A stretch of DNA of 64,000 nucleotides from positions 1-64,000 of the forward strand of contig NZ_MUZV01000007.1 of NCBI RefSeq assembly GCF_002000025.1, in the 5' to 3' direction. The stretch's first letter is position 1, and each line of letters starts with the position of its first letter. The position numbers were made by a program, and so were the translations under genes. The notes under the pieces were generated by a model that searched no databases, had not been told where the DNA came from, and was given only the letters and a program-made list of their open reading frames with translations. Positions 37,062 through 45,879 of the stretch are shown here, piece after piece. Origin of the DNA: Cognaticolwellia aestuarii (GTDB taxonomy: Bacteria; Pseudomonadota; Gammaproteobacteria; Enterobacterales; Alteromonadaceae).

Positions 37062-38150
37062 ATGACCTTACGTACTGCTACGGCGGTAATTGATTTGCAT
37101 GCGCTTAGCAATAATTACCGTTTTATCCAATCGCTTGCGCCTGATACAAAAATTTTAGCTGTGCTTAAGGCTAATGGCTATGGCCATGGTTTGGAGCGTA
37201 TTGCGAAAGCCTTACCTAATGCCGATGCCTTTGGTGTTGCACGTATTGATGAAGCGCTCGCACTTAGAGCGGCAGGTATTGAGCAACCTATTGTCTTACT
37301 TGAAGGTTTCTTTGCTGCTGAAGATATTGCTATTCTGGCGGCGAATAACTTACAAACCATAGTACATAACGAGCAACAGCTTGCAGCAATTCTTCATGCA
37401 AGGTTGGAAAAACCGTTAAAAGTGTGGTTGAAAATTGATACCGGTATGCACCGGTTAGGTATTAACCCTGAGCAACTAGAGCAATTTTATCTCACGCTAA
37501 GTCAATCAAAAAATGTTCAACAGCCGATAGTATTGATGAGTCACTTAGGCTGTGCTGATGAGAGCAAAAATTTAGCAACGCCAAAACAAATAGCACTGTT
37601 TAATGAACTTACCGGCCACTTTTCCTTAGAAAAAAGCTTAGCCAATTCGGCTGGCGTTTTACTTTGGCCTGAAAGTCATTATCAATGGATTAGGCCAGGT
37701 TTATTGTTGTATGGTGTTTCACCTCTGCCGATTGAACAGCAGGTAAAGGGGATCGCACCTGTAATGACCTTGCAGTCAAGTTTGATTTCTGTGCGAAATA
37801 TCGCAGCTGGTGAGGGAGTTGGCTATAGTGGCGCTTGGATTAGCGAAAGAAATACCACGATAGGTGTGGTTGCCATTGGTTATGGTGATGGTTATCCGCG
37901 CCATGCACCTAATGGTACACCGGTGCTGATTAATGGCCGTCGAGTGCCGCTGATTGGCCGAGTATCAATGGATATGATCTCAGTAGATTTAGGTGTTCAA
38001 AGCAAAGACAAGGTAGGTGATATTGCGACGTTATGGGGGAAAGGGCTACCGGTGGAAGAAGTCGCGATATTTGCCACCACTATTCCTTATGAATTGTTGT
38101 GTAATATTTCTCGCCGTGTACATATTCAGCTCACTAACGAGTCAGCATAA
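37062..38150 (+). CDS. alr: alanine racemase
   Basis: It makes D-alanine for peptidoglycan with pyridoxal phosphate. The PLP lysine is in VLKANGYGHGLERIA (about residues 33-46), and the second catalytic base, Tyr, is in VGYSGAWISERNTTIGVVAIGYGDGYPR. The 362 residues fit the family. The enzyme is a cytoplasmic dimer. The gene is probably cotranscribed with dnaB and has a terminator directly behind. Confidence 0.96.
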   Translation: MTLRTATAVIDLHALSNNYRFIQSLAPDTKILAVLKANGYGHGLERIAKALPNADAFGVARIDEALALRAAGIEQPIVLLEGFFAAEDIAILAANNLQTIVHNEQQLAAILHARLEKPLKVWLKIDTGMHRLGINPEQLEQFYLTLSQSKNVQQPIVLMSHLGCADESKNLATPKQIALFNELTGHFSLEKSLANSAGVLLWPESHYQWIRPGLLLYGVSPLPIEQQVKGIAPVMTLQSSLISVRNIAAGEGVGYSGAWISERNTTIGVVAIGYGDGYPRHAPNGTPVLINGRRVPLIGRVSMDMISVDLGVQSKDKVGDIATLWGKGLPVEEVAIFATTIPYELLCNISRRVHIQLTNESA

Positions 38151-38187
38151 AAAATGGGTAGACACCTAAATGTGTTTACCCATTTTT
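38151..38187. terminator. terminator between alr and the chemoreceptor gene
   Basis: AAAATGGGTAGACAC and GTGTTTACCCATTTT form a long hairpin (one G-T pair) with a 6-base loop, followed by T. It can work in both directions. Confidence 0.88.
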
Positions 38188-38246
38188 CTTTGTTAATAGA
38201 TTACTTAACTGAGGTTGGGAGTAAGTAATTTACCTTGATAATGCCA

Positions 38247-39863
38247 TTAGATTATAAACTTAGAAGTGGCATCTCTAATTAACGTCGCGTTAGCATCAAG
38301 TTGATGTGACACTTCGCCTATTTCTTCAACAGCAAGTGTTGTAGCGCCAAAGCTGTTGTACATATCTTCAATGTTATTCACCACAGTTTCTGCAACTATT
38401 GATTGCTCTTCTGTTGCTGCAGCAATTTGATTGTTCATTGAACTAATATGAGCAATTTGTTGCTTAATTTTAGTTAAAGATTCATCAACTTCTCTGGAAA
38501 TACTTTCGTTACTACTGGCTTTGTCTTTTGCCGTTTCCATTGCACTTACTGATTGATCTGCTGCTGAAATAAGTTTGTCGAGAAGCTCTCGTACCTCAGT
38601 AGTTGATAACGCGGTTCTAGAAGCAAGATTTCTTACTTCATCTGCGACAACAGCAAAACCGCGGCCATGTTCACCGGCTCGTGCAGCTTCAATAGCGGCG
38701 TTAAGAGCGAGTAAGTTAGTTTGATCTGCAATGCTATTAATAACATCAAGGATTTGATTCATGTTCTGCGAATCTTGTGCCAATTGGTTGATAACGCTTG
38801 ACGCTAAGCTGATGTTTTCAGTTAATTCGCCAGAAACAGATAGTGAATGCTGAACATTTTCCATGCCTTGGTTTACTTCTAGTTCACCTGCCTCAGCCGC
38901 ACTTGCCGCTTGTGAGGCCGACTTAGCTATATCAGTAACACTGTACTGCATTTCTATCATCGACTGCTTAGTTACTTCGGCCACATCTGATTGGCTTTTG
39001 ATATTACTGTCTACTTGTTGGACCTTTTCTGCTAATTGCTGGGCACTTTGTGTTAAAGGTGCCACAACAGCAACAACTTCTCGTACTATGCCCCTGAGAA
39101 TTTGGGTGAAAATATTAAAATGTTTAACAACACTACCTAATTCGTCATTGCTAGTAATGGCTAATTGGTTGGTTAAATCACCATCACCTTCGGCAAGTTC
39201 TTGTAAAGAAGCATCAATTGAAGTCACTGATTTACTAATTGAACGTGCGATAAATACACTTAAGGCGGTCATTAAAACTAATAAGCTTATGCCCAATATA
39301 ATGCTTAAATCTCTAGATTCACTTGAATTATTGACTGTTTCAGCAACTAAGTTTTTAAATAGCGTCGCAGCATTTTTTTTGTCTTCATTTAAAACTTTAG
39401 CCACTTCTTCAAAGAGGGTTGATTTTAGCTTTATTGTTGGCTGCGCTGATTGAAAATCGATACTTTCATTTATGAAATCTAACGACATTTTACTCGCGAT
39501 AGCATTATATTCATTGGCTTTTGAAATTAACTGTTCAATATTTGAAAAAGAGTTATCAAGGCTTTTTATTTTTTTTAAATTTGCTAATAAGTCTGTTAAT
39601 GCCTTATCAGCACCTTCGATCAAATCTTCATCACCAAATGATACACTCTGAGTGTATAGCTCATCTATTCGCTGCCATGCAGTAACATTTTCACTAGTTA
39701 AGTTCACCAAATGAATGGAGGTATTTTCTAGGGTTTCTAATAATATTTGGTTTTTTGAAATAGCTGATATGTTTATCGCCAAATTAACAGCAAAGCTAAG
39801 AATAGCAACGGCTAATATGGCAATTATTTTGTGAAATATTTTGAATCTTTTAAATATTTGCAT
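38247..39863 (-). CDS. methyl-accepting chemotaxis protein
   Basis: The 538-residue receptor has a membrane segment (about 11-33), a helical periplasmic sensor domain (about 35-185), a second membrane segment (about 186-206), a HAMP domain (about 207-258) and the cytoplasmic signalling coiled coil whose tip reads [35 protein letters not shown]. It would pass a ligand signal to CheA/CheW. Start ATG 39863 follows AGAGG by 6 bases. It lies after a small periplasmic binding protein and a porin on the same strand, which suggests that it senses the solute handled by them. Confidence 0.93.
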   Translation of the reverse strand: MQIFKRFKIFHKIIAILAVAILSFAVNLAINISAISKNQILLETLENTSIHLVNLTSENVTAWQRIDELYTQSVSFGDEDLIEGADKALTDLLANLKKIKSLDNSFSNIEQLISKANEYNAIASKMSLDFINESIDFQSAQPTIKLKSTLFEEVAKVLNEDKKNAATLFKNLVAETVNNSSESRDLSIILGISLLVLMTALSVFIARSISKSVTSIDASLQELAEGDGDLTNQLAITSNDELGSVVKHFNIFTQILRGIVREVVAVVAPLTQSAQQLAEKVQQVDSNIKSQSDVAEVTKQSMIEMQYSVTDIAKSASQAASAAEAGELEVNQGMENVQHSLSVSGELTENISLASSVINQLAQDSQNMNQILDVINSIADQTNLLALNAAIEAARAGEHGRGFAVVADEVRNLASRTALSTTEVRELLDKLISAADQSVSAMETAKDKASSNESISREVDESLTKIKQQIAHISSMNNQIAAATEEQSIVAETVVNNIEDMYNSFGATTLAVEEIGEVSHQLDANATLIRDATSKFII

Positions 39864-39925
39864 GCACAACCTCTAACTTGTCATTCGATACTTTTACAAA
39901 AAAAGTATTAATTTAATTGTTATTT

Positions 39926-39959
39926 GTAAAAGTGAGGTTATTCATCGCGAATAACCTCA
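39926..39959 (-). terminator. hairpin between the binding-protein gene and the chemoreceptor gene
   Basis: TGAGGTTATTC and GAATAACCTCA form a perfect 11-bp stem with a 5-base loop, followed on the minus strand by CTTTTAC. It may end or reduce transcription from the porin/binding-protein genes into the chemoreceptor gene. Confidence 0.65.
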
Positions 39960-39970
39960 TATATAAAGCA

Positions 39971-40387
39971 TTAAAAGGTAGCAACAACCTTTACATCACC
40001 AGTGACTGCGTTGCTATTAATAAAACCAATTGATGATGGATCAGATTTTATAGCATTAATCATTTCAGCATTACTGGCAACCTCTGTCGGTGGTGTACCT
40101 TTACCCGTGAAAGCAATTTTTGACCAATAAGATTTAAACTGACTATTCGATTTATTTAAGGCACTTTCACGGAACTGTGTTGTTTCGGGAGCGTCATCTG
40201 TTAATGTTAAAACAGTGACTTTCTCGCCATTAGCAAGTGCTTTAATTTTACCAAGATAAATGCGTTTAATCGTTTTTTCATCAAATGATTCAGTATTAGC
40301 AGAATTTACTATGACCGAAACTTCAGCCAAGCTAACAGAGCTTATCAAAAGTAAGATGGTGGTAAATGTGATTTTAAATAAGTTCAT
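39971..40387 (-). CDS. small PstS-like periplasmic binding protein
   Basis: The 138-residue protein has a signal peptide (residues 1-21, ending SLA) and one lobe of the PBP_like fold: IVNSANTESFDEKTIKRIYLGKIKALANGEKVTVLTL, then FKSYWSKIAFTGKGTPPTEVASNAEMINAIKSDPSSIGFI. This is the short form related to phosphate-binding PstS, about half its length. It may bind phosphate or another oxyanion. No ABC transporter genes are adjacent. It follows a porin gene by 13 bases and precedes a chemoreceptor gene, so a sensing role is possible. Confidence 0.82.
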   Translation of the reverse strand: MNLFKITFTTILLLISSVSLAEVSVIVNSANTESFDEKTIKRIYLGKIKALANGEKVTVLTLTDDAPETTQFRESALNKSNSQFKSYWSKIAFTGKGTPPTEVASNAEMINAIKSDPSSIGFINSNAVTGDVKVVATF

Positions 40388-40400
40388 TTTACAGGTTTCC

Positions 40401-41573
40401 TTAATAAATAAAATCTACGCCAAAAGTAACTAAGTTAGCACTTTCATCAGCTAAGTCATTATTAATTATTGTGTATTCAAACTTTAGAGCGACACCTTGA
40501 TCAAGGTCGTATCTAAAGTGTATGCCTTGCGCGTCATAGGCATCAGACTTAAATAAGCTATCAGCTGTACCGGTAGCAAAGGCATTGATATAAGGATCAG
40601 CAGAATTTGCAGGATCATAGTCAAAGCTAGTATCGTAGTCTTGATGGACAAATGATACCACCGCTTGATCAAAGCGATAACCAAGCGAAACATACATTAC
40701 TTGAGTTTCTTCAACAAATGAGTCTTCAATCCCGTAGGTCGCATATTCGGCATTAAACAACCAATTTTCATAATCAATGGTAAAGCCCGTTGACAAATAT
40801 AAAGTACGGTCGTCATCAGCATATAGGTCTTGCATATCATAAACTGCAACATTAGCGGGGTTATAAACAGTCGAGTTGTCAATACTATAACCAAGGCCAC
40901 CTAATGATTGCATTAGTCCATTATCAAAACTGGTTTTATTATCGAAGCTAGCGTCGGCGGTTAATACTCCTGCAAAAATAGAAAACCATTCATAGGTATA
41001 GTCGACAGAGGCTTGTATAATGTTATCAAGCTCAAAACCTGTATTACTCACTTCACCGGAAAAAGAGCCAAAGGAGCCTTTAAAAGTTAAGTCACCATCG
41101 CCAACTAAAGTGGTATGCATAATACGTATACCCTCAATAATATCGTACTCTTCACCTAAGTAGATTGCCTTAGGCATACGACTATAATTATGGCTGTAAC
41201 CAATGTCTTGAGTATCTGAATTTCTGAAATATGGTGAAGCAAAGCGCCCTAAAGATATTGTGGTGTCAGGAGAGTATTCGTAGCTTAAATAGGCCCAACG
41301 AGCTTCTAAATCAAAGTCTTCTTCACCGCGTGCTTGTAATACAATGGTAGCATTCCATTTTTCATTTAGAGTCGCTTTAGCTTGTAAGGCAAATAGTGAT
41401 TCATTTTTAAAATCAACCTTGTCGTCATAGCCAAAATATTGTGGCGTAATATCATCATTGACTAGAAGGCCTCCTCTAATTGAGCCATAACCACTAAAGT
41501 CAATATCGCTAGCTTGTACTGTGCTAGATAATATTGCAGCCATTAAGCTAGATGCTAGTAGTGTTTTTTTCAT
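40401..41573 (-). CDS. outer-membrane porin-like protein
   Basis: The 390 residues have a signal peptide (MKKTLLASSLMAAILSSTVQA) and then alternating beta strands with aromatic girdles and many Asp/Tyr, ending in a final strand ...LVTFGVDFIY with an aromatic last residue, the usual outer-membrane barrel signature. It resembles gram-negative porins of the OprO/OprP or DcaP type in outline, but I cannot fix the family. AAGAGG lies 7 bases before the ATG; a TTG at 41588 is weaker. It is first of a unit with the PstS-like gene. Confidence 0.82.
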   Translation of the reverse strand: MKKTLLASSLMAAILSSTVQASDIDFSGYGSIRGGLLVNDDITPQYFGYDDKVDFKNESLFALQAKATLNEKWNATIVLQARGEEDFDLEARWAYLSYEYSPDTTISLGRFASPYFRNSDTQDIGYSHNYSRMPKAIYLGEEYDIIEGIRIMHTTLVGDGDLTFKGSFGSFSGEVSNTGFELDNIIQASVDYTYEWFSIFAGVLTADASFDNKTSFDNGLMQSLGGLGYSIDNSTVYNPANVAVYDMQDLYADDDRTLYLSTGFTIDYENWLFNAEYATYGIEDSFVEETQVMYVSLGYRFDQAVVSFVHQDYDTSFDYDPANSADPYINAFATGTADSLFKSDAYDAQGIHFRYDLDQGVALKFEYTIINNDLADESANLVTFGVDFIY

Positions 41574-41814
41574 TTTTAACCTCTTCAAGTTTAAATTGCA
41601 TTTTAGTCTGAGAGAATAGAACTATTTAAAGCATAGAAGTAGGTTATTGTTATTACAATTAAAGACTTAAAATAAGTTGTTATAGATCATTATAATTTCC
41701 GGTAAGCACCGTTGTATTGCTGATTTTATCTAGGTTAAATGCTATCAGCGCTTTTATTACACCTTGCTCAGTACAACTCTAGCTAAGTTACATTGGCTGA
41801 TTATTATGCTGGCA

Positions 41815-41846
41815 TAAAAAAACGAACTTGTTATCGTTCGTTTTTA
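41815..41846 (-). terminator. terminator after ccmE
   Basis: AAAACGAAC and GTTCGTTTT form a hairpin flanked by A and T runs, 20 bases beyond the ccmE stop. It separates the ccm operon from the porin gene. Confidence 0.88.
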
Positions 41847-41866
41847 TTGGTCAAACCTGAGCGAAA

Positions 41867-42379
41867 TTAGTTTGTCGACTCTAACTGTGCTTGACTATAA
41901 CTTGGCTTAACATGCTTTTCACCGACATCGTCAGCAAGTTCTTTTGGCATATAATTCTCATCATGTTTAGCAAGTACTTCACTGGCTTCGATCATATTGC
42001 CATTAACTAAAATACCATTAGCCACAATCCCTTGTCCTTCACGAAATAAATCAGGCAGAATACCATCGTAACTGACAGTAACGGTAGGATCTGTATCTGA
42101 AAAGCTGATTGGCATCCTCATATCGGTTAATTTAAAACTGACCTTTAGGCTGTCGCTGTCACGATGAACACTACCTGGCACGACTAAACCACCAATACGT
42201 AAACGTTGACCGTCAATCGCCTTGAGACCAGAGTCTTCTTTACCGTTATAAATTTCAGATGGTTTATAGAATAAATCAATATTTTGACTTAATGCGTATA
42301 ACACCAACCCAGCGACAACCCCCAAACCTATAATTATTGATGCGACTATGGTTAATCGCTTCTTACGACGTGGATTCAT
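41867..42379 (-). CDS. ccmE: cytochrome c maturation haem chaperone CcmE
   Basis: CcmE binds haem covalently in the periplasm and passes it to CcmF/H for attachment to apocytochrome c. The N-terminal membrane anchor (about 8-29) and OB-fold domain are clear. The haem-binding His lies in [14 protein letters not shown]. The 170 residues fit. It is last of ccmABCDE and lies 18 bases after ccmD. Confidence 0.96.
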   Translation of the reverse strand: MNPRRKKRLTIVASIIIGLGVVAGLVLYALSQNIDLFYKPSEIYNGKEDSGLKAIDGQRLRIGGLVVPGSVHRDSDSLKVSFKLTDMRMPISFSDTDPTVTVSYDGILPDLFREGQGIVANGILVNGNMIEASEVLAKHDENYMPKELADDVGEKHVKPSYSQAQLESTN

Positions 42380-42397
42380 ACTACTACCTCTTAAAGA

Positions 42398-42625
42398 TTA
42401 TAAACGGGTGTCTGCACTGGCTTGTGCCTTCTGCAGCTCGGCTGCTTGACGCAATTTTATTTCACGCTTTTGGCGTTGGGCAATATGTTGTTTGGTTTTT
42501 TTATGGTTACTTAAGCTGGATAAAACTAAAAGTGCCAAAACCAAGATACTAACCCCATAAGAAAGCCAGACATAAAAGCCATAGCCACCCATAGCTAGAA
42601 AAGCACTAATACTATCAAACTGCAT
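42398..42625 (-). CDS. ccmD: haem exporter protein CcmD
   Basis: The 75-residue single-pass protein (membrane segment about 16-38, then a basic cytoplasmic tail KKTKQHIAQRQKREIKLRQ) matches CcmD, which helps release holo-CcmE from the CcmABC complex. Its ATG overlaps the ccmC end by 11 bases. Confidence 0.93.
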   Translation of the reverse strand: MQFDSISAFLAMGGYGFYVWLSYGVSILVLALLVLSSLSNHKKTKQHIAQRQKREIKLRQAAELQKAQASADTRL

Positions 42626-43373
42626 GAGTTTTCCCCTCGTTAGCCACTAATTCACGCACCCAAGGCCGCATACTATTTCGGTTTAATACTTCAGTTCGAA
42701 ATCGTAGGCAGATTAGTGCTGTTACGAAACAAGCAAAACCGATAAAGCAGACCAAAAATGGCCAAAACATATCAGCACTCATTGAGGGCTGACCTAACTT
42801 ACTGACTGTTGCGCCTTGATGAAGCGTATTCCACCACTCCACTGAGTATTTGATAATAGGTAGGTTGATAACCCCTACAAGTGCCAATATACCCGCAGCT
42901 TTACCCGCTAAACTTTTATCTTCGAAAGCATTATGTAAAGCAATAACACCAAGGTATAAAAATAATAAAATTAATTCTGAGGTCAGTCGAGCATCCCAAA
43001 TCCACCATGTTCCCCACATAGGTTTACCCCATGCTGCCCCTGTAACTAAAGCAATAAAAGTAAAAGCAGCACCAATAGGAGCCATGGCCGCAGCAGAAGC
43101 GTCAGCTAGCTTTAGCTGCCAAACTAAACTCGATAGTGCAGCAATGGCCATACCCAAATAAATACCCATAGACAACATAGCTGCGGGTACATGTAAGTAA
43201 AATATTCTAAAAGTATCACCTTGTTGGTAATCAGCCGGTGCAAATAAAAGCGCCCACGTCACACCTATGGTTAAAAAGATAACCGCGAGGCGAGTGCACC
43301 AAGGTAATATTTTACCGGCAAAGTGATAGCTAGTTTTTGGGTTTGCATAAGGGTGTAGCCATTTCCACATCAT
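42615..43373 (-). CDS. ccmC: haem exporter permease CcmC
   Basis: CcmC presents haem to CcmE in the periplasm. It has six membrane segments and the tryptophan-rich WWD motif WGTWWIWDARLTSELILLFLYLG (about 126-148), and conserved His residues in the flanking loops (FYLHVPAA, NTLHQGATV). The 252 residues fit. It starts 2 bases after the ccmB stop. Confidence 0.97.
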   Translation of the reverse strand: MMWKWLHPYANPKTSYHFAGKILPWCTRLAVIFLTIGVTWALLFAPADYQQGDTFRIFYLHVPAAMLSMGIYLGMAIAALSSLVWQLKLADASAAAMAPIGAAFTFIALVTGAAWGKPMWGTWWIWDARLTSELILLFLYLGVIALHNAFEDKSLAGKAAGILALVGVINLPIIKYSVEWWNTLHQGATVSKLGQPSMSADMFWPFLVCFIGFACFVTALICLRFRTEVLNRNSMRPWVRELVANEGKTHAV

Positions 43374-43374
43374 A

Positions 43375-44058
43375 TTAATTCGTACTCACTTTCAGTGCTG
43401 CGCTAACAGCAAATGGGGCTAAGGTTAACGAAGCAAAAAATATTGCCGCGATTATAGCAAGTTGACCGCTGTAAGGTAAATTCATTGCTGCAGTATCAAT
43501 TGCGCTAGTCGCAAAAATCAGTACCGGAATGTAAAGTGGTAGCACTAATAAACTCAATAAAACGCCGCCTTTTTTAATGCCGACAGTTAATGCGACACCA
43601 ATGGCGCCTAATAAACTTAAGACGGGGGTGCCCAACAGCAATGTTAGCATTAATGCGCCATAACTACTTTCATGCAAATGTAATAGTACTGCCAGTAAAG
43701 GTGCAATCAATATAAGTGGCAAACCGGTTAATAACCAATGTGCAACAATTTTGGCCAGTACCAAAATAAATACCGGATGAGGACTCAATAGCATTTGCTC
43801 TAATGAGCCATCGGCATAATCTGACTTAAATAATCTATCTAGTGACAGTAATGTCGCTAATAGGGCTGCAACCCAAATAATACCTGGCGCAATACGCGAT
43901 AGGGTTGTACTTTCTGGTCCCACCCCTAATGGAAATAGTGTCACGACAATGATAAAAAATAATAGTGGATTAACGATGTCATCACGATGGCGAAAAGCGA
44001 TCATCAGATCTCGTTTGACGATTAAAGCGAAAGCTGCACGATAAGAAAGTTGTGTCAT
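43375..44058 (-). CDS. ccmB: haem exporter permease CcmB
   Basis: CcmB is the six-helix membrane part of the CcmAB ATPase that releases haem-loaded CcmE. The segment DLMIAFRHRDDIVNPLLFFIIVVTLFPLGVGPE near the N-terminus and SDYADGSLEQMLLSPHP are typical. ATG 44058 (MTQLSYRAAF, 227 residues) has AGGG 9 bases upstream. A TTG 6 bases earlier is possible. It follows ccmA by 11 bases. Confidence 0.96.
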   Translation of the reverse strand: MTQLSYRAAFALIVKRDLMIAFRHRDDIVNPLLFFIIVVTLFPLGVGPESTTLSRIAPGIIWVAALLATLLSLDRLFKSDYADGSLEQMLLSPHPVFILVLAKIVAHWLLTGLPLILIAPLLAVLLHLHESSYGALMLTLLLGTPVLSLLGAIGVALTVGIKKGGVLLSLLVLPLYIPVLIFATSAIDTAAMNLPYSGQLAIIAAIFFASLTLAPFAVSAALKVSTN

Positions 44059-44069
44059 GAACAATTACC

Positions 44070-44741
44070 CTAGGAGAATCGATAAGCTAAAGTGACTTTC
44101 TTTACGCGCTCAGCGGGTAATGAGAGATCTTGATGAGTGGTTAAAACAACGCAGCCACCGTTGTCAGCATGTTGTAAAAATAGTGCTTCCAATTTTTTTA
44201 CGCCTAATTTATCGATAGCGGTAAAAGGTTCATCTAATATCCAAATTTTAGCTTGGCTTTGCCATAGACGTGCTAAAGAAATGCGGCGATGTTGGCCGGC
44301 ACTTAAATGTGAGGCAAAGGCGTCTTCAAAGCCCAGTAAATTAACTTCAGATAATGTTTTTTCAGCCGAGCCAGTATGTAAACCATGTAAAGCGAGATTA
44401 AACTCAAGGTTTTCCTGAGCCGTCATTTCGTCTTTAACACCAGGTAAATGCCCTAAGTAAAGTAGCTCTTGATGAAAGGCTTCACGCTGTTGAGCTAGGG
44501 GGGTTTCTTGAAAGTATATATTGCCGTCATAAGGTTGAGATAAGCCGGCAAGAATACGTAATAAACTGGTTTTCCCAGCGCCATTCGGACCTTCTATTTG
44601 CACGATATCGCCGGCAGCAATAGTAAAGTTTAATGCTTCAAACAATACCCGTTCTTCACGAATACAGGTCAAGCCGCACGCGCGTAATAGCGGATTGATG
44701 TTTGTACTTGTTGCTTCAATTTTTGCGTTTAAATTCGACAA
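44070..44741 (-). CDS. ccmA: haem exporter ATP-binding protein CcmA
   Basis: It is the ATPase of the CcmABCD complex, on the cytoplasmic face. Walker A is [14 protein letters not shown] (about 55-68), the signature is [15 protein letters not shown], Walker B is [12 protein letters not shown] and the switch His is in LTTHQDLS. The 223 residues fit. It is first of ccmABCDE. Confidence 0.97.
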   Translation of the reverse strand: MSNLNAKIEATSTNINPLLRACGLTCIREERVLFEALNFTIAAGDIVQIEGPNGAGKTSLLRILAGLSQPYDGNIYFQETPLAQQREAFHQELLYLGHLPGVKDEMTAQENLEFNLALHGLHTGSAEKTLSEVNLLGFEDAFASHLSAGQHRRISLARLWQSQAKIWILDEPFTAIDKLGVKKLEALFLQHADNGGCVVLTTHQDLSLPAERVKKVTLAYRFS

Positions 44742-44983
44742 ACCTGTCCACTTAATAGATGCATAATGACATGGGGTAATAATAACGTAATAAAGGCGAT
44801 TAGAATTTGACTTATGTCACTATTTTTCAACATTAATCGCTGTAAACCATGCCTATGATACTATATCGTTCAATAAAGGCTAGTAACAGATTTTTAGTTT
44901 TAGCTTTCTTTAGCCTACTCTCATTGTTTTTATGGCTAGTCGTTTGAACAGCCAGCATGAGTATTTAGAAGTTAATTTAATTA
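44742..44983. other. intergenic region upstream of ccmA
   Basis: No gene is supported here. The ccmA promoter should lie in the left part but no convincing boxes stand out. The sequence right of it becomes repeat-like (see 44984-45196). Confidence 0.55.
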
Positions 44984-45196
44984 GGTGTCGCAAGCGGTGC
45001 TAATAAATAGTGTTAAGGTCGCAATCTATGGCGCTTGCGATAACAGGGAGGGTAACCGAGATTGCCATGTCGTGAAACATTACTGGTTGAATAGCAATGT
45101 AGTGATCGAGTCATGTTGTACTTACGTATAAATACCAAGCGCTTATTGTCTCTGTTCGAGCATTGCGCTTGCGACAATGAGCGAAACATCATCAGC
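44984..45196. repeat. decayed palindromic-repeat region between ccmA and gpx
   Basis: Several related pieces occur in both directions: GTCGCAAGCGGTGC (44988), GCGCTTGCGATAACAGGGAG (45031), CCGAGATTGCCATGTCGTGA (45056) and GCATTGCGCTTGCGACAATGAGCG (45160). The last is the inverse of CATTGTCGCAAGCG, and CGAGATTGCC...CGTGA is a frequent part of REP-like extragenic palindromes in many bacteria. The local GC content is above that of the surroundings. It looks like a worn REP/BIME-type element. No coding function is supported. Confidence 0.5.
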
Positions 45197-45291
45197 GGCA
45201 TGGTTAATTCCTTTGCTTAGATAATTACGATAATATATAGCGCCATAGCTAGTATCACGAAGTACGCTAAAGGTGCGGTTGAGGGAAACAA

Positions 45292-45870
45292 ATGAAAAAA
45301 TTATGCTTGGTCACAATCTTAGCAGTAAGTGCACTTATTACCGCTGTAAAAGCAAATACAAATATTGCTAGTGGGAATAATAATACTGAGCCTACGACAT
45401 GCCTGCCTTTTATGCAGCACAGTGAAAAAAAACTGCATGCGAAAGATATGCTCGATCTTTGTGAGTTAACCGCTGGAAAGCCAATGCTGATTGTAAATAC
45501 GGCTAGCCATTGCGGTTTTACGCCACAATTTACTGCGCTTGAAGTTATACATCAAACATACCAAGAAAAAGGCTTAGTCGTGATAGGTTTTCCTTCTAAT
45601 GATTTTTTTCAAGAAGAAGATGAAGAGAAAGACACTGCTGACATTTGCTTTGTTAACTACGGGGTAACATTTACTATGCTAGCGCCAGTGCATGTTTGGG
45701 GTAGTAATGCCCATGCCATTTTTAAAGAGCTAGCAGATAAAACCACAGCCCCTAAATGGAACTTTTATAAGTATTTAGTCAGTGCTGATGGTAAAACTAT
45801 TAAGCACTTTAATAGTAAAGTAACACCAGATTCAGACGTTTTTATTGACGCTGTAAACACTATTTTGTAG
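45292..45870 (+). CDS. glutathione-peroxidase-like protein, secreted
   Basis: The 192-residue protein has a signal peptide (about 1-22) and a thioredoxin-fold peroxidase domain. The peroxidatic Cys lies in NTASHCGFTPQF, and WNFYKYLVSADG carries the Trp-Asn pair. The usual Asn-Gln-Phe is Asn-Asp-Phe here (GFPSNDFFQEE), so the Gln of the catalytic tetrad is replaced by Asp. A further Cys in ADICFVNYGVTF could be the resolving one. It would reduce peroxides in the periplasm with thioredoxin-like donors. GAGGGAAAC precedes the ATG. It lies 9 bases before hemH. Confidence 0.88.
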   Translation: MKKLCLVTILAVSALITAVKANTNIASGNNNTEPTTCLPFMQHSEKKLHAKDMLDLCELTAGKPMLIVNTASHCGFTPQFTALEVIHQTYQEKGLVVIGFPSNDFFQEEDEEKDTADICFVNYGVTFTMLAPVHVWGSNAHAIFKELADKTTAPKWNFYKYLVSADGKTIKHFNSKVTPDSDVFIDAVNTIL

Positions 45871-45879
45871 AGAAATTTT

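Noticed and set aside
38863-39453. A 196-codon open frame on the plus strand
   Set aside because: It is antisense to the chemoreceptor coiled coil, whose repetitive codon pattern keeps the opposite frame open.
45013-45201. A 62-codon open frame on the minus strand
   Set aside because: It lies in the repeat-like region, where palindromes create chance frames, and has no start signal.
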